A stretch of DNA of 64,000 nucleotides from Luteitalea pratensis. Lineage in GTDB: Bacteria > Acidobacteriota > Vicinamibacteria > Vicinamibacterales > Vicinamibacteraceae. The DNA is taken from assembly GCF_001618865.1 (NCBI RefSeq), contig NZ_CP015136.1, positions 655,001 to 719,000 of the forward strand, written 5' to 3'. The notes below the pieces were generated by a model, which was given only the letters and a program-made list of their open reading frames with translations, ran no database searches and was not told the origin of the DNA. Position numbers and translations under genes: made by a program. Positions 40,772 to 50,046 of this stretch are shown in pieces; the stretch's first letter is position 1, and each line of letters opens with the position of its first letter.

Positions 40772-42367
40772 ATGGTTCGCGCCGGGCGTTCGTCCATCCC
40801 TGTCATCGACCTCTTCGCCGGCCCCGGCGGTCTCGGAGAGGGGTTCTCGGCGTTTCACCGAGAGGACGGGAAGGCACCCTTTCGGATCAGGCTGTCCATT
40901 GAGGCCAACCCGGTCGCGCATCAGACTCTAAGATTTCGCGCCTTCTTCCGCTCATTCAGAGATGGGGCTGTTCCCGGCGAGTACTACGACGTATTGCGTG
41001 GACTCCGCTCGCCGCGTGACGTCTTCGATTGCTACCCGGAACAGGCGGAGCTGGCCGACCGAGAGGCTTGGTACGCCACGCTCGGAGCCACCCGTCGTGC
41101 CGACGTGAATAGCCGCATCGAGGCGTGTGTCGCTGACGCCTCCCATTGGGTCCTCATCGGCGGACCGCCTTGCCAGGCGTACTCTTTGGCGGGCCGTTCC
41201 CGAAATGCCGGTAAGGACAATTACGTGCCAGAGGAAGACGATCGCCAGCTCCTCTACGTGGAATACCTCCAGGTAATCGCGGACCACTGGCCCTCGGTCT
41301 TCGTCATGGAAAACGTCAAGGGGCTCCTCTCGGCCAGCCTGAATCAGCAGCGCCTATTCCAGCGCATCCTTGGGGACCTGCAGTCCCCGCGAGAGGCCCT
41401 CCGCCGGGAAGGTCGTTCCCTGACCGGCCGTCGTAGCTACCGCTACCGCGTCCATTCCGTGGCGGCGAGAGATGCGCTTGCGACAGCCGCGGTCAGCGAC
41501 TACGTGATCCACGCAGAACGGTACGGCATCCCACAAGCTCGTCATCGAGTCTTCCTGATCGGCGTTCGCGAAGACCTCGACGGAGTCCTTCCCACACTGG
41601 CTCTGAAGCCGCACTCAACGGCCGCCGATGTGCTCGAAGGCCTGCCTAGAGTTCGCAGCGGTCTCTCCGGCGGCCACGACAGCCCCGAGAAATGGCTGGC
41701 CGCTGTCGAGGCTGCACTCGACACCTCATGGCTCCGGTGGTTGCGACGGGGGGAGACAGTCGCGGTGGCGGACTACCTGGCGGATCGACTCACGAAGCTT
41801 CGGTCGCCTCGTCTTGACCGAGGCCGACCGTTCATCGAGGGAAGCTTCCAGCCTCGGTTCGAGCAAGAGTGGTTCTTGGACCCTCGCCTCGGCGGCATCG
41901 TCCAGCACGAGACGCGCGGACACAGATCTGACGACCTGCAGCGGTACCTGTTCGTTTCCGCCTTTGGTCATGTCCTGCACCGCTCGCCCCGGCTCCAGGA
42001 GTTCCCGCGAGAGCTGCTGCCGGCGCATCGAAATGTCCACGACGCGATGAACAGCGGCCACGGCGCCGGTGGCCGAATCCAGGATCCGGACTTCCACTTT
42101 GATGACCGCTTTCGAGTTCAGGTCAGGAACAGACCGTCGACCACGATCACCAGCCACATCGCAAAGGATGGGCACTACTACATTCACTACGACCCGACGC
42201 AGTGCCGAAGTCTGACAATGAGGGAGGCTGCGAGGCTTCAGACATTCCCGGACAACTACTACTTCTGCGGGAACAGGACCTCTGGCTACGGGCAGATTGG
42301 AAACGCCGTACCACCGCTGTTGGCACGGCAGGTCGCCGGCTCCGTTCTCAGTGTGCTTGATGACTGA
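40772..42367 (+). CDS. DNA (cytosine-5-)-methyltransferase
   Basis: 531 residues, complete. Motif I VIDLFAGPGGLGEGF, motif IV LIGGPPCQAYSLAG with the catalytic Cys, motif VI FVMENVKGLL, motif VIII YGIPQARHRVFLIGVR, then a long target-recognition region, motif IX RPSTTITSH and motif X GQIGNAVPPLLARQVA. It methylates C5 of cytosine in an unknown target. Its stop overlaps the vsr start by eight bases, the standard dcm-vsr arrangement. Together with the facing GHKL operon it probably forms a defence locus. Start ATG 40772. Confidence 0.95.
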   Translation: MVRAGRSSIPVIDLFAGPGGLGEGFSAFHREDGKAPFRIRLSIEANPVAHQTLRFRAFFRSFRDGAVPGEYYDVLRGLRSPRDVFDCYPEQAELADREAWYATLGATRRADVNSRIEACVADASHWVLIGGPPCQAYSLAGRSRNAGKDNYVPEEDDRQLLYVEYLQVIADHWPSVFVMENVKGLLSASLNQQRLFQRILGDLQSPREALRREGRSLTGRRSYRYRVHSVAARDALATAAVSDYVIHAERYGIPQARHRVFLIGVREDLDGVLPTLALKPHSTAADVLEGLPRVRSGLSGGHDSPEKWLAAVEAALDTSWLRWLRRGETVAVADYLADRLTKLRSPRLDRGRPFIEGSFQPRFEQEWFLDPRLGGIVQHETRGHRSDDLQRYLFVSAFGHVLHRSPRLQEFPRELLPAHRNVHDAMNSGHGAGGRIQDPDFHFDDRFRVQVRNRPSTTITSHIAKDGHYYIHYDPTQCRSLTMREAARLQTFPDNYYFCGNRTSGYGQIGNAVPPLLARQVAGSVLSVLDD

Positions 42368-42830
42368 CGTGGCAGCCAGACCAGACCTTGACAGCTCGCC
42401 GTCAGCGCATCGCAGTTGGAACATGTCCCGGATCAAATCTGGCGACACAAAGCCTGAGATTGCCGTCCGATCGATCCTGCATAAGCTGGGCTACAGATTC
42501 CGGCTTCACGACCGGAGTCTTCCTGGTCGACCGGACATAGTCCTGAAACGGCACCGCGTCGTTGTTTTTGTGCACGGTTGTTTCTGGCATCGACATCGTG
42601 GTTGCCCGTTCGCCTATACGCCTAAGAGCAATGTCCCGTTCTGGACGGCCAAGTTCACCGACAACGTTGCCCGCGACCAAGTGTCGACTCGCCAACTGCG
42701 CCGCGACGGCTGGAGGGTCCTTGTGGTCTGGGAGTGCCGCCTGCGGCACCCGTCGCGCCTGCGAAGCGACATCCAGCGCTTTTTCCGGTCCGTCAAGTCC
42801 GCTCAAGATCCGCGGACTTCGCAGCCCTGA
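42360..42830 (+). CDS. vsr: Very short patch repair endonuclease Vsr
   Basis: 156 residues. Vsr nicks beside T:G mismatches produced by deamination of 5-methylcytosine. The family blocks are RSWNMSRIKSGDTKPEIAVR, LPGRPDIVLKRHRVVVFVHG (catalytic Asp region), CFWHRHRGC (zinc/catalytic histidines), FWTAKFTDNVARD and GWRVLVVWEC. Start ATG 42360, inside the last codons of the methyltransferase gene, so the two are translationally coupled. It converges on the GHKL operon with a gap of 56 bases. Confidence 0.95.
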   Translation: MTDVAARPDLDSSPSAHRSWNMSRIKSGDTKPEIAVRSILHKLGYRFRLHDRSLPGRPDIVLKRHRVVVFVHGCFWHRHRGCPFAYTPKSNVPFWTAKFTDNVARDQVSTRQLRRDGWRVLVVWECRLRHPSRLRSDIQRFFRSVKSAQDPRTSQP

Positions 42831-42886
42831 CGCGGCGAGGACGACAGCCCAGCGTTGATGGCCACCGACGGCGGACAGATGGCCGA

Positions 42887-43600
42887 CTACATGAAGCGCT
42901 TGAACTCTGCCGGCATCATCTGCCGTATAGCCAGCATCTTCATCGCGTAGAGGTCCCACGTCAGATCAAACTGGTTCAGGATGTCAGCGAAGCGCCTCGC
43001 GCTGCCTGGGCCGCTTCCAGCCGCTCCTCTCTTCACCCTCTGAGTTGCCGGATCAACGTACAGGTCCGTCGCGAGCTCCATCGCTGCCTTGTTTGTGACG
43101 ATCTCCTGCCGCGAGGTCAGCTGCTCCGCAAGCTCGCCCAGCTTGTCGACGGGCCCCGCCAACACGGCGAAAGCGCGCCAAGGGGCGTCTCGGTGAGCAC
43201 GGTACACTGTGTAGGGCCCCGCCAAGAGATGTCTGTAATACTTGCGATAGTCGTCGACGGCCGGAATGTAGCGCGCCTGTTCGTCAGGTTTGCGGCGGCC
43301 CTCTTCGTCAGGCGGGCACACCTGATCGAAATAGAAGAGGGTTAGCCAAGTCCACAGCGAGACGTCGCGTTCAACGCTCTTGAGGCCGGAATCGGTCAGC
43401 TTCGAATCCAGATACTTTGCCAGCTCGAACCTGTTCTCGAACGTCGTCACCGTGACCTCGATGGCGACTTCCAGCGGGCTCGACATCTCATCGTTGTCCA
43501 GGAGCCAGGCCGGGACTCCCTGAGGAGTGGGCGTATTCAATGAATCCAGAAAAGCGGTGAACTGTTCGATTCCCCTTACCGTTAGGCGGCGGACCTTCAT
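42887..43600 (-). CDS. Unknown protein, fourth gene of the GHKL-ATPase operon
   Basis: 237 residues, no signal or membrane segment. Aromatic-rich middle (LWTWLTLFYFDQVCP, DDYRKYYRHLLAGPYTVYRA) and a conserved-looking C-terminal part (LTSRQEIVTNKAAMEL, RRFADILNQFDLTWDLYAM). It resembles a family I loosely associate with DUF6339, but I am not sure. There is no nuclease motif I can point to. ATG 43600 overlaps the previous stop as ATGA; upstream in-frame sequence belongs to the neighbouring gene. Probably a subunit of the same defence complex. Confidence 0.75.
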   Translation of the reverse strand: MKVRRLTVRGIEQFTAFLDSLNTPTPQGVPAWLLDNDEMSSPLEVAIEVTVTTFENRFELAKYLDSKLTDSGLKSVERDVSLWTWLTLFYFDQVCPPDEEGRRKPDEQARYIPAVDDYRKYYRHLLAGPYTVYRAHRDAPWRAFAVLAGPVDKLGELAEQLTSRQEIVTNKAAMELATDLYVDPATQRVKRGAAGSGPGSARRFADILNQFDLTWDLYAMKMLAIRQMMPAEFKRFM

Positions 43601-44355
43601 GACTCTGAGCCTCCAGACCAGTGGGCGCCAAACCGCGCCTTCATGCCATGCATGCGCGCGAACGCCGCTACTGACGCGTTGATCCAATCCTCGAACGAGT
43701 CCTTCTCTTCTTCCGCGGGAACCTCGGAACTGCCCGGCAGCGCCGCGGCGAATCGCAGCCACCGAGCCTGCCAGTCGTCCGGATCGTCTGTATCGAAGTA
43801 CTTCTCGACCCAGAGGACGCGTGTGAGGATCTCGCGCAGCGCCTGCGGCAGAGCCATGCAGACAAAGAACGGGCTGTGAGCGAGAGCACGCCAGTCGCCG
43901 AACTGGTTGTTGATAAGGAGCAGCGGCCGGTTGCTGAAGTCCACTCGGAACACTTCTTCACCGAGGTCGGCCGGCTTAATCGGGAGGAGTGGTTCGCGAG
44001 TCACCTCGCCATTCGCTTTTCTGTGGATTGGCGAGATCTGGTCAGCCTCGGCAAGGAGCCGGCCCTCCGGATCGCTCGTTGCCGTGACACGGACTCTGAA
44101 CAAAATCCCTTCGCGCGCGTCGAACTCTGTCAGGAGTAAATCGCCAGGCACCTTGATGGCGCCCACCGTTCCGAAGTCGAATCGCATCCAGTTCGTCTGG
44201 CGGTACGCTTCGACGAACACTCTGGCTTCAGACGGCAGGCCGTACGACGTCAACGAGAGGCCTGCGAAAAAGCGCAGTGGGGCCTCCTCGATGCGCACGT
44301 TCGTGTCAGAACGCTCGAGGGCCTTACGCCCAGTGTAGTTGTACCGCCTAATCAC
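43597..44355 (-). CDS. Unknown protein, third gene of the GHKL-ATPase operon
   Basis: 252 residues, soluble. The N-terminal half is rich in beta strands (RIEEAPLRFFAGLSLTSYG, KVPGDLLLTEFDAREGILFR). The middle has FRVDFSNRPLLLINNQFGDW. The C-terminal half is helical with many tryptophans (LRFAAALPG, WINASVAAFARMHG). I recognise no family. The GTG start at 44355 overlaps the ATPase stop by eight bases (GTGATTAG), so it is translated with the ATPase and is probably its partner. Confidence 0.78.
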   Translation of the reverse strand: MIRRYNYTGRKALERSDTNVRIEEAPLRFFAGLSLTSYGLPSEARVFVEAYRQTNWMRFDFGTVGAIKVPGDLLLTEFDAREGILFRVRVTATSDPEGRLLAEADQISPIHRKANGEVTREPLLPIKPADLGEEVFRVDFSNRPLLLINNQFGDWRALAHSPFFVCMALPQALREILTRVLWVEKYFDTDDPDDWQARWLRFAAALPGSSEVPAEEEKDSFEDWINASVAAFARMHGMKARFGAHWSGGSES

Positions 44356-46285
44356 CGGCGTCTCCCTTCACCACACCACGGACGACGAGATCACGGTTCT
44401 CGTCGAAGCCGCTGACCGTCAGACTGAAATCCTTGTCTTGAATCGCAACGAGGACTCGGTTGTTCTCGGCCTCGACGATGTCCAGTCCCTTCCTGTCGAG
44501 CTTGATAGGAGACTTGTCGAGCCTGAAATCGGCAGCTCGGTAGCGGGACATCGCGTTTCCGCGTCGGACGTCGTAAGCAGCCCGCAGCTCGATACGGGAC
44601 GGAATTGGCGCACCAGGCTCGCCGGGCGTTACCGAGAATCCCCCCTTGACTCGGTTGATCCGGAAGCGGGACGGCGTCGGCGGTGGTGGAGGCGGTGGAG
44701 GCGGTGGAGGCGGTGGAGGGGGTGGAGGGGGTGGCGGCTCCTTGTCCTTATCGTTCTTCCCGGGCCCCTTGTCCTTCTTCCCGTCGCCGCCAGACGGCAG
44801 GTTGAAAAAGTCGATTAAAAGCGTCGGATCGATCTCCTGCTCATTCCCGACAATGGCTTGCTGAATCGCGGACACGGCGCCAGTGACGAACGTGATGTAC
44901 GACTTGCCGTACTTGTACTTCCCCTTGAAGTGCGAGCTGTCGTGTTGCCACTGCGTGTGCGCCGGGTTCTCGGAATCACCGAGCAACGTGGCAAGGGGAG
45001 AGTCCTTGATGACCACAAGCGCCCGTGTCCCGCGGTTGCGGCGCGTGGGACGAACGTCCGAAATGATGATGCCGTCGCGAATGAAGACGGGGCGGCCATC
45101 ATCATCGGCATCGTCGCGGACCATGTAGATGTCGAAGAACGCAGGTGCCGGCGTCGAGTCCTTCAGGCTGACACTCATGTGAATCCGAAATGCCAATCGG
45201 TCGCCCGCGTGAAGGCGTGGTCTGAGTGCCGCGATCAGCTCTTTGGGAAGTTCCACATCCTCCCATTTGTACGAGTTCCTCGGTTCGGGAACGCTGATCT
45301 CGTTCATGTTGGAGGAATCGAGCGCAATAGCCCATTTTGTCAGGTCAAGCGTGGGCACAAGTTCACGAGCCAGTGCCGGATCCGTCGCGGCAAGCGTCGC
45401 TTCCAAAGTCGCCGCACTCAAGCTGACCGTCTCTGAGGGCGACTCCACATCGACGATCAGGTCTCCGCTCAAAATCGCGTAGAAGTAGTCTCGCGCGGAC
45501 GCGGCGACGAGGTGTTTAAACTCGATCTCGCTGTCGTACCAGGGCACGACGACGGACAGTCCAGGCCGCTCTCCTCGTTGCAGCTTGAAGTCGCTGCAGA
45601 AATCGTCAACCAGCTGAGGATCCTCGAACGGCATCGACAGGCCGTCCTCGTCTAAACCGAGCGAGCCGTCAGGCTTGTAGTACTTGTCGCCAATGAGATG
45701 AGACTTGAGGACCGCCTGTCCCATGAACAGCCGGCGCTTGTCGGCACGCGCGGTCACAGCAAGAAAGGAATTGATGCGGCTCGAACGAGGGAAGACGTAT
45801 TTGCCGATGCCCCAGCGACCCCGCTGCTGATCGGTTTTCGCGGATTTTCCCTCGGTACGGAAGAAGTAGTAGAAATGGTTCTTCTGGCCCGGGACCTCCT
45901 GGCTTTGCCCGGGATCGCCTTCGAGGCCTCGCGTCGAGAAGTCCTCGCAGACCAGGAACGGACAGCCGTCCGCCGGTCCAGGGATGTCGCGCAGTCCGTT
46001 TCCCTCCGCGCCGAGGTGCTGCCAGGAGCCGTTCATGTAGAACGCCATGCGCGTCGAGGGAATTGCGCCGTTCTGGCCCGAGATGTAAAAGCGAACACGA
46101 ACCGGCTTGGCAGTGCCGGCATCGAGCGAGTTCTGGACTGCCTCCCGGACGAACGCCTCGGCCGGATTTTTGATGGCGTCAGTCGAGAAGAACTCGCCTT
46201 GGATCGGGTCGCGGACCTTGTCTCCCCGTGACCAAGTCTTGAAGTCCCACTTCAGCGTCACCGGTTGCTCCTCCTGGCCAGACAC
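44348..46285 (-). CDS. GHKL (HSP90-like) ATPase with 20-proline linker
   Basis: 645 residues. N-terminal GHKL ATPase: the N-box is EAFVREAVQNSLDAG (about 43-57, with Glu and Asn), the G1-type box is CEDFSTRGLEGD (about 113-124), and the G2 lid is RGRWGIGKYVF (about 157-167). A middle transducer-like region follows to about 480. Then comes a charged stretch (KKDKGPGKNDKDKE), exactly 20 consecutive prolines, and a C-terminal beta-rich domain of about 110 residues. GHKL ATPases dimerise on ATP binding, as in MutL, MORC and gyrase. The start is GTG 46285. The position beside methyltransferase-Vsr suggests a restriction or phage-defence motor; that is inference. Confidence 0.85.
   Translation of the reverse strand: MSGQEEQPVTLKWDFKTWSRGDKVRDPIQGEFFSTDAIKNPAEAFVREAVQNSLDAGTAKPVRVRFYISGQNGAIPSTRMAFYMNGSWQHLGAEGNGLRDIPGPADGCPFLVCEDFSTRGLEGDPGQSQEVPGQKNHFYYFFRTEGKSAKTDQQRGRWGIGKYVFPRSSRINSFLAVTARADKRRLFMGQAVLKSHLIGDKYYKPDGSLGLDEDGLSMPFEDPQLVDDFCSDFKLQRGERPGLSVVVPWYDSEIEFKHLVAASARDYFYAILSGDLIVDVESPSETVSLSAATLEATLAATDPALARELVPTLDLTKWAIALDSSNMNEISVPEPRNSYKWEDVELPKELIAALRPRLHAGDRLAFRIHMSVSLKDSTPAPAFFDIYMVRDDADDDGRPVFIRDGIIISDVRPTRRNRGTRALVVIKDSPLATLLGDSENPAHTQWQHDSSHFKGKYKYGKSYITFVTGAVSAIQQAIVGNEQEIDPTLLIDFFNLPSGGDGKKDKGPGKNDKDKEPPPPPPPPPPPPPPPPPPPPTPSRFRINRVKGGFSVTPGEPGAPIPSRIELRAAYDVRRGNAMSRYRAADFRLDKSPIKLDRKGLDIVEAENNRVLVAIQDKDFSLTVSGFDENRDLVVRGVVKGDAGD
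44678..44737 (-). repeat. In-frame trinucleotide repeat encoding 20 prolines
   Basis: Twenty CCN codons in a row, written as recurring nine-base units (ccgcctcca type on the coding strand). Because the array is built of in-frame units, slippage would lengthen or shorten the linker without breaking the frame. Confidence 0.85.
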
Positions 46286-46290
46286 ATTGC

Positions 46291-46923
46291 CTACAGCCCT
46301 TGGGCTGGAAGCTCGATCAGGGCCTTCTCTATATCGGTTTCGAACGTTGCCGCCTTGATGAGCGAGTAGCCCTGCCGGCCGTGTTGCTTCACTAGGTCAG
46401 CGGATCGAAGCCACGCGAGCCAGGCGTACGCCTGGTATCCGGGCACGTTGTTGGCAGCAAGAGAGCGTTCCAACGTGTCCATCGTGAACAACTTCCGCGC
46501 CCTACTTGCATCCAGCAGTGCTTGCCGTAACGCGACGAGCAGGCTGTGCGGTGCGCGGTGCTGATATTCCTTGCGTCCGGCTTTCGACCACCCGATCTTC
46601 ACGAGTTCGTCGCCCCGACGCATGAACCGCGGGTAATTCCGGGCAGCCGAATGACGACTACCTCGCGCCCGGCCTTGCGGCGGATCCTCTGAGGAGGGTG
46701 GTGCTGCCACTGCGGCAGCAACCTCCGCAGCGGTGCCACTGTCATCACCGCCCTGCCACTCGCTGGCGAGGTCCAAGACTCTGCGGGCTGTAGCGGCGAT
46801 CCGGGCAAGCCGGTCGTAGTCACCCGCCGCCGCGGCCTCGGCCGCAACTGTTCGCAGCTCTTCTTCACAGCGTTTCAGGGCGGCGTACGTTCCCTCCATA
46901 TCCCTGACCTTCATCTCAGCCAT
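46291..46923 (-). CDS. Unknown protein, first gene of the GHKL-ATPase operon
   Basis: 210 residues from ATG 46923; a TTG at 46932 and ATG 46914 are alternatives. The N-terminal third is a predicted helical coil (YAALKRCEEELRTVAAEAAA). A low-complexity alanine/serine stretch follows, then a domain with GDELVKIGWSKAGRKEYQHR, a small DNA-binding-like module, ending in a helical part (SADLVKQHGRQGYSLIKA) that reads like a winged helix. No named family recognised. Five bases separate its stop from the ATPase GTG. It may be the DNA-recognition or regulatory subunit. Confidence 0.72.
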   Translation of the reverse strand: MAEMKVRDMEGTYAALKRCEEELRTVAAEAAAAGDYDRLARIAATARRVLDLASEWQGGDDSGTAAEVAAAVAAPPSSEDPPQGRARGSRHSAARNYPRFMRRGDELVKIGWSKAGRKEYQHRAPHSLLVALRQALLDASRARKLFTMDTLERSLAANNVPGYQAYAWLAWLRSADLVKQHGRQGYSLIKAATFETDIEKALIELPAQGL

Positions 46924-47472
46924 ATAATACAACGAACGCCGAATACAGAACAGCGACTATACAGCGAAGGCGGAACGACCGGGCAGAGCCTTCGCTTCCC
47001 TGCGGCTCCGCAGGCGTTCCTTGGCATACGCGCAAACAGACGAAACGGACCATCCACCCTTGAGCTCCCACCCTCCTTAGCGTCGACGAAGTCGCGGAGT
47101 TCCTGCCCACATCCGGCGGCTGTCTAAGCGATGTTGGACCGCCGGCGGGGGTGGTGCGGCTCCTCTTCGATCGCTCCGCATTGCTAGGCTGGCTCGACCA
47201 GGAGCACACGCCGTCGGGAGAGGACGGAGCAACTCGCAGCGCAACGATGGGCCCGGGCGCGCGACCGGCCTTGCCGTGAGAAGGAAGCCCGGTGGGCCTA
47301 TGAAGCGGCCAAGCATGTCATCGGGCGTCCACCGACCATGCTGGACATCGCGCCCCGGTTCCTCGACGATGAGGGTCGCTCTCCAGTAACGATCGGTCCG
47401 AACACGTTTAGCAGGTCACGACATTCTCAGTGATTCACGAACGTGCCTACCGGGAGAGCGTGTGACGTCTCG
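46924..47472. other. Region between GHKL operon and decayed helicase
   Basis: About 550 bases without an intact gene. It contains the promoter region of the GHKL operon (AT-rich around 46921-46960) and the helix-turn-helix remnant at 47078-47205. The rest (47206-47472) shows nothing I can name. Confidence 0.4.
47078..47205 (+). pseudogene. Remnant of an excisionase-type helix-turn-helix gene
   Basis: The plus strand reads LSVDEVAEFLPTSGG and, further on, VVRLLFDRSALLGWLDQEHT. These are the two ends of a small excisionase/helix-turn-helix_17 domain whose recognition helix in between is scrambled. Short and degenerate, so the call is tentative. Confidence 0.4.
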
Positions 47473-49435
47473 TCATCGTGGCTTGCCAGCGCTGGTGGCT
47501 CGTGTGATGGCCTGCAGTCGTTCCTGAACCTCGACCCCGATCACAGGGCCAAACAGTAGCCGTGTCGATGGCTTGGTCTCGAGATCCTCATGCAGCGTCA
47601 TCATGTTGCGCCAGCGGACGCGCTGTCGCTTCCTGATCAACCCGATACCGTCCACCAGGTCATCGATCTTCCGAATGGCATCCAGCGAGAGCCCTCTGGC
47701 GTCCGGCACATAAAGGAACTCGCGCCCCTTCAACTGGAGGACGCCGGCCGTGGAGTCTCCCTGAAGCTGCGACAACGAGGCAGGCGGAACGGTGACCAGG
47801 TTCTGGCGAAGCGCCACCACCCCGGTCCACTCCATGAACGTGAGCGACTTCGAATCGATGTCCAGCCACTGCGAGGGTTCGCCGCTATACGACAGATAGA
47901 GCTCGTCTCGCGCTCTCGTCATCGCCACATACAGCTTGCATCCGTGCCGGAACTCTTCCTCCTTGGCTGTGCCGTCTGGTGGCAGCACGCCTTGGCTGCA
48001 ATTCAGAATGACAACCATGTTGAACTCGTAATCCGTCACGCCAATGTCCCACATCTTCGCTTCCCAAGCGGACAATCCCGCCAGGAGTCGCTTGCGCGCG
48101 TCCTCCAGCAGGCCGATCCGTCGTCCCAGACGCTCGAGGGACAGATACCGTGACCGTTCTCCGTCCACGAGTGCGCTGCGTATCCAGTCGAACTCCTCGC
48201 GAACGTAGGTCTCGGCACAGATGCCCTGCGCCACCAGGCTGTCGTGGACAGGCCACAAGACGTTCGCGGAGTCGTTGTTCAGCCAGCAGCGGTAGTACTC
48301 GCGGAACACCTCGTCGATGTGCTCATTGAGCTTCCATGACACGTCGGCATAGTGCCTTGTGTTGTGCGGCTCGAACTCTGCAAGCAGTTCCTGGCAGAGT
48401 TGAAAGAACGACGACACCTTGATTCGGCATCGCACCGATTCATCCGGGGCGGCGGCATCCACCAGCCTCTGGATGAGGCCGGCAAGGCTTCGGTTCAGCG
48501 TCACGACGAGAACTTGGGCGTCACCTCTGGCTGTCGCCAACCGGACCGCGCGATGGATGGCTACGCACGTCTTCCCAGAGCCGGAGACACCGGACAGCTG
48601 CGCCGGGCCATTGAAGTCGGCGTTCACCACGGCGGCCTGCTCGGGATGCAAGAACAGCAGCCAGTCCATCTCGCCCGCGTTCCTGGCAAAGGATTGGAGC
48701 CACTTCTCGTGGTCGGGAGAGCCGACGCGGAGCGTTCGCATCTGATCTCCGTCCAACACCGCCAGCAGCTCGGTGCCCGAAAGATCGTCGATTTCCGTCA
48801 CCACGCCGAGTTCAAGGTCCAGGCGGCTCTCTGCCGCCTGGCGATTGCCGCTGGCGAGCAGGCATAGAACGTCGTAGACGAGCACCCTGCGATCGATCGA
48901 TTCGATTCCGCGGCATGCAGACTCGAGTTGTTCTGGCGTGGCGACCAATTCGAACGTCGCGAGCTTTCGCACTACGGTCGCTGGCACGCCCTCGAGAAGT
49001 CGGTCCACACGGTGATTCTCCATCCGCTCCAACAGCGGGGTGGACGCCGCAACAGGGGCCCTGCGAATGGGGTCATCGATGGACGGACTCTTGTAGACGG
49101 GTTCCCATGCCCCGTCTTGTCCCTTCCCGAGCGTCAGGCCTCCATGGGAATCGAGCCATCGGTCGGTATCGTCATGCGTGCCCGCAAAACAGAACGCCAC
49201 GACCTTGTCGGTCTGCACGGTGACCAGTCGGTATCCGCCGCCGAGTTCGTACTTCACGCAGTGCTTGATGCGTGACTCGCCGTTGTTGGTGACGGGGAGA
49301 TCCTTGAGCGGGCTCGAATCGACCTGCAGGCGACCCAGGTGCCAATACCTTGTCGGCCTTACGTTTCTTCTCACCACCCGCTTTGGTGAGGCCGCCAAGA
49401 GCGCGATTGAACTCCTTCAGGATTGCGTATTCCAT
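47473..49435 (-). pseudogene. Decayed SF1 (UvrD/Rep-like) helicase with RelE-like N-terminus
   Basis: Two defects are visible. First, the N-terminus MEYAILKEFNRALGGL (ATG 49435) runs in one frame to KRKADKV, and the continuation LGRLQVDSSPLKDLPV is in the next frame. Removing one base near 49338 joins them, giving a RelE/ParE-like domain as in related helicases. Second, the helicase part has Walker A GVSGSGKTCVAIH, but jumps from MWDIGVTDYE straight to FNMVVILNCSQGVLPP. Motif II (DExQ) and motifs III-V are missing, while motif VI LYVAMTRARDELYLSYSG is present. The downstream open frame alone gives 641 residues. I judge it non-functional as a helicase. Confidence 0.75.
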
Positions 49436-49640
49436 CGTAGGCAACGTCGAGGATAGCCGATAGCGATGGTGTGGTCATTGACCGTTGGCGCCAACATTTG
49501 TCAAGTGTGGCCGTAAGTGTCAGCGACAAATTACGCGGTGGTGCTTGCAGCCCTCGACAGTCCATTTGCGTCGTGGAGGGTGTGTGACCTCCGCGGGGCC
49601 GGCTGACCGGCGAAAGCGCATTCCTCGCCTGATCGTCCTC

Positions 49641-50045
49641 GACACCCGCCGCGAGGGCATCCGCGGCTACTTCAAGGCCGACCGCGATCGCCAGTCTTTC
49701 CCTCCAGCTGCGCGGCTGATCGACAAGACCGCCGGTGTGGTGCGGGCGGCCGAGGCGTTCCGCCACTCATTTAAGGGACGGATGCGCGCTCGTCTACAGG
49801 TCGGTCGCACGCCGCGACCAGCATGCGGCGAGTGACGTCGACCTGCTGGGTGGCCGGGGAGCTGGGACTCGCCGAGCTCACGCCGATCCTCAGGAAGGCC
49901 GAGGCCCGGCTCGGCCGCGAGGTCAACGTCAGCAGCTATTCGGCAGCGGAATGTCAGAAGAAGGCAGCAGCGAAGGAGCTTTCTTGTCGGCGATCCTTGC
50001 GGGCAGAAAACCATTCGTGCAGGGCAACCAGCGTGAATGGACGAC
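49641..50045 (+). pseudogene. Remnant of a nucleotidyltransferase (MNT-type) gene, frameshifted
   Basis: Pieces in alternating frames align in order with a MNT-like nucleotidyltransferase: GYFKADRDRQSFPPAARL and LIDKTAGVV, then SVARRDQHAASDVDLLGG (degenerate GSxARG...SDxDL motif), then GELGLAELTPILRKAEARLG and VNVSSYSAAE, then FLSAILAGRKPFVQGNQRE. At least two frameshifts are needed, and the catalytic Gly-Ser is changed to Arg-Ser. Such genes are common in toxin-antitoxin and island settings. Confidence 0.6.
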
Positions 50046-50046
50046 C

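Noticed and set aside
44646-44864. Plus-strand frame with more than 20 consecutive glycines
   Set aside because: It is the complement of the proline array in the GHKL ATPase gene.
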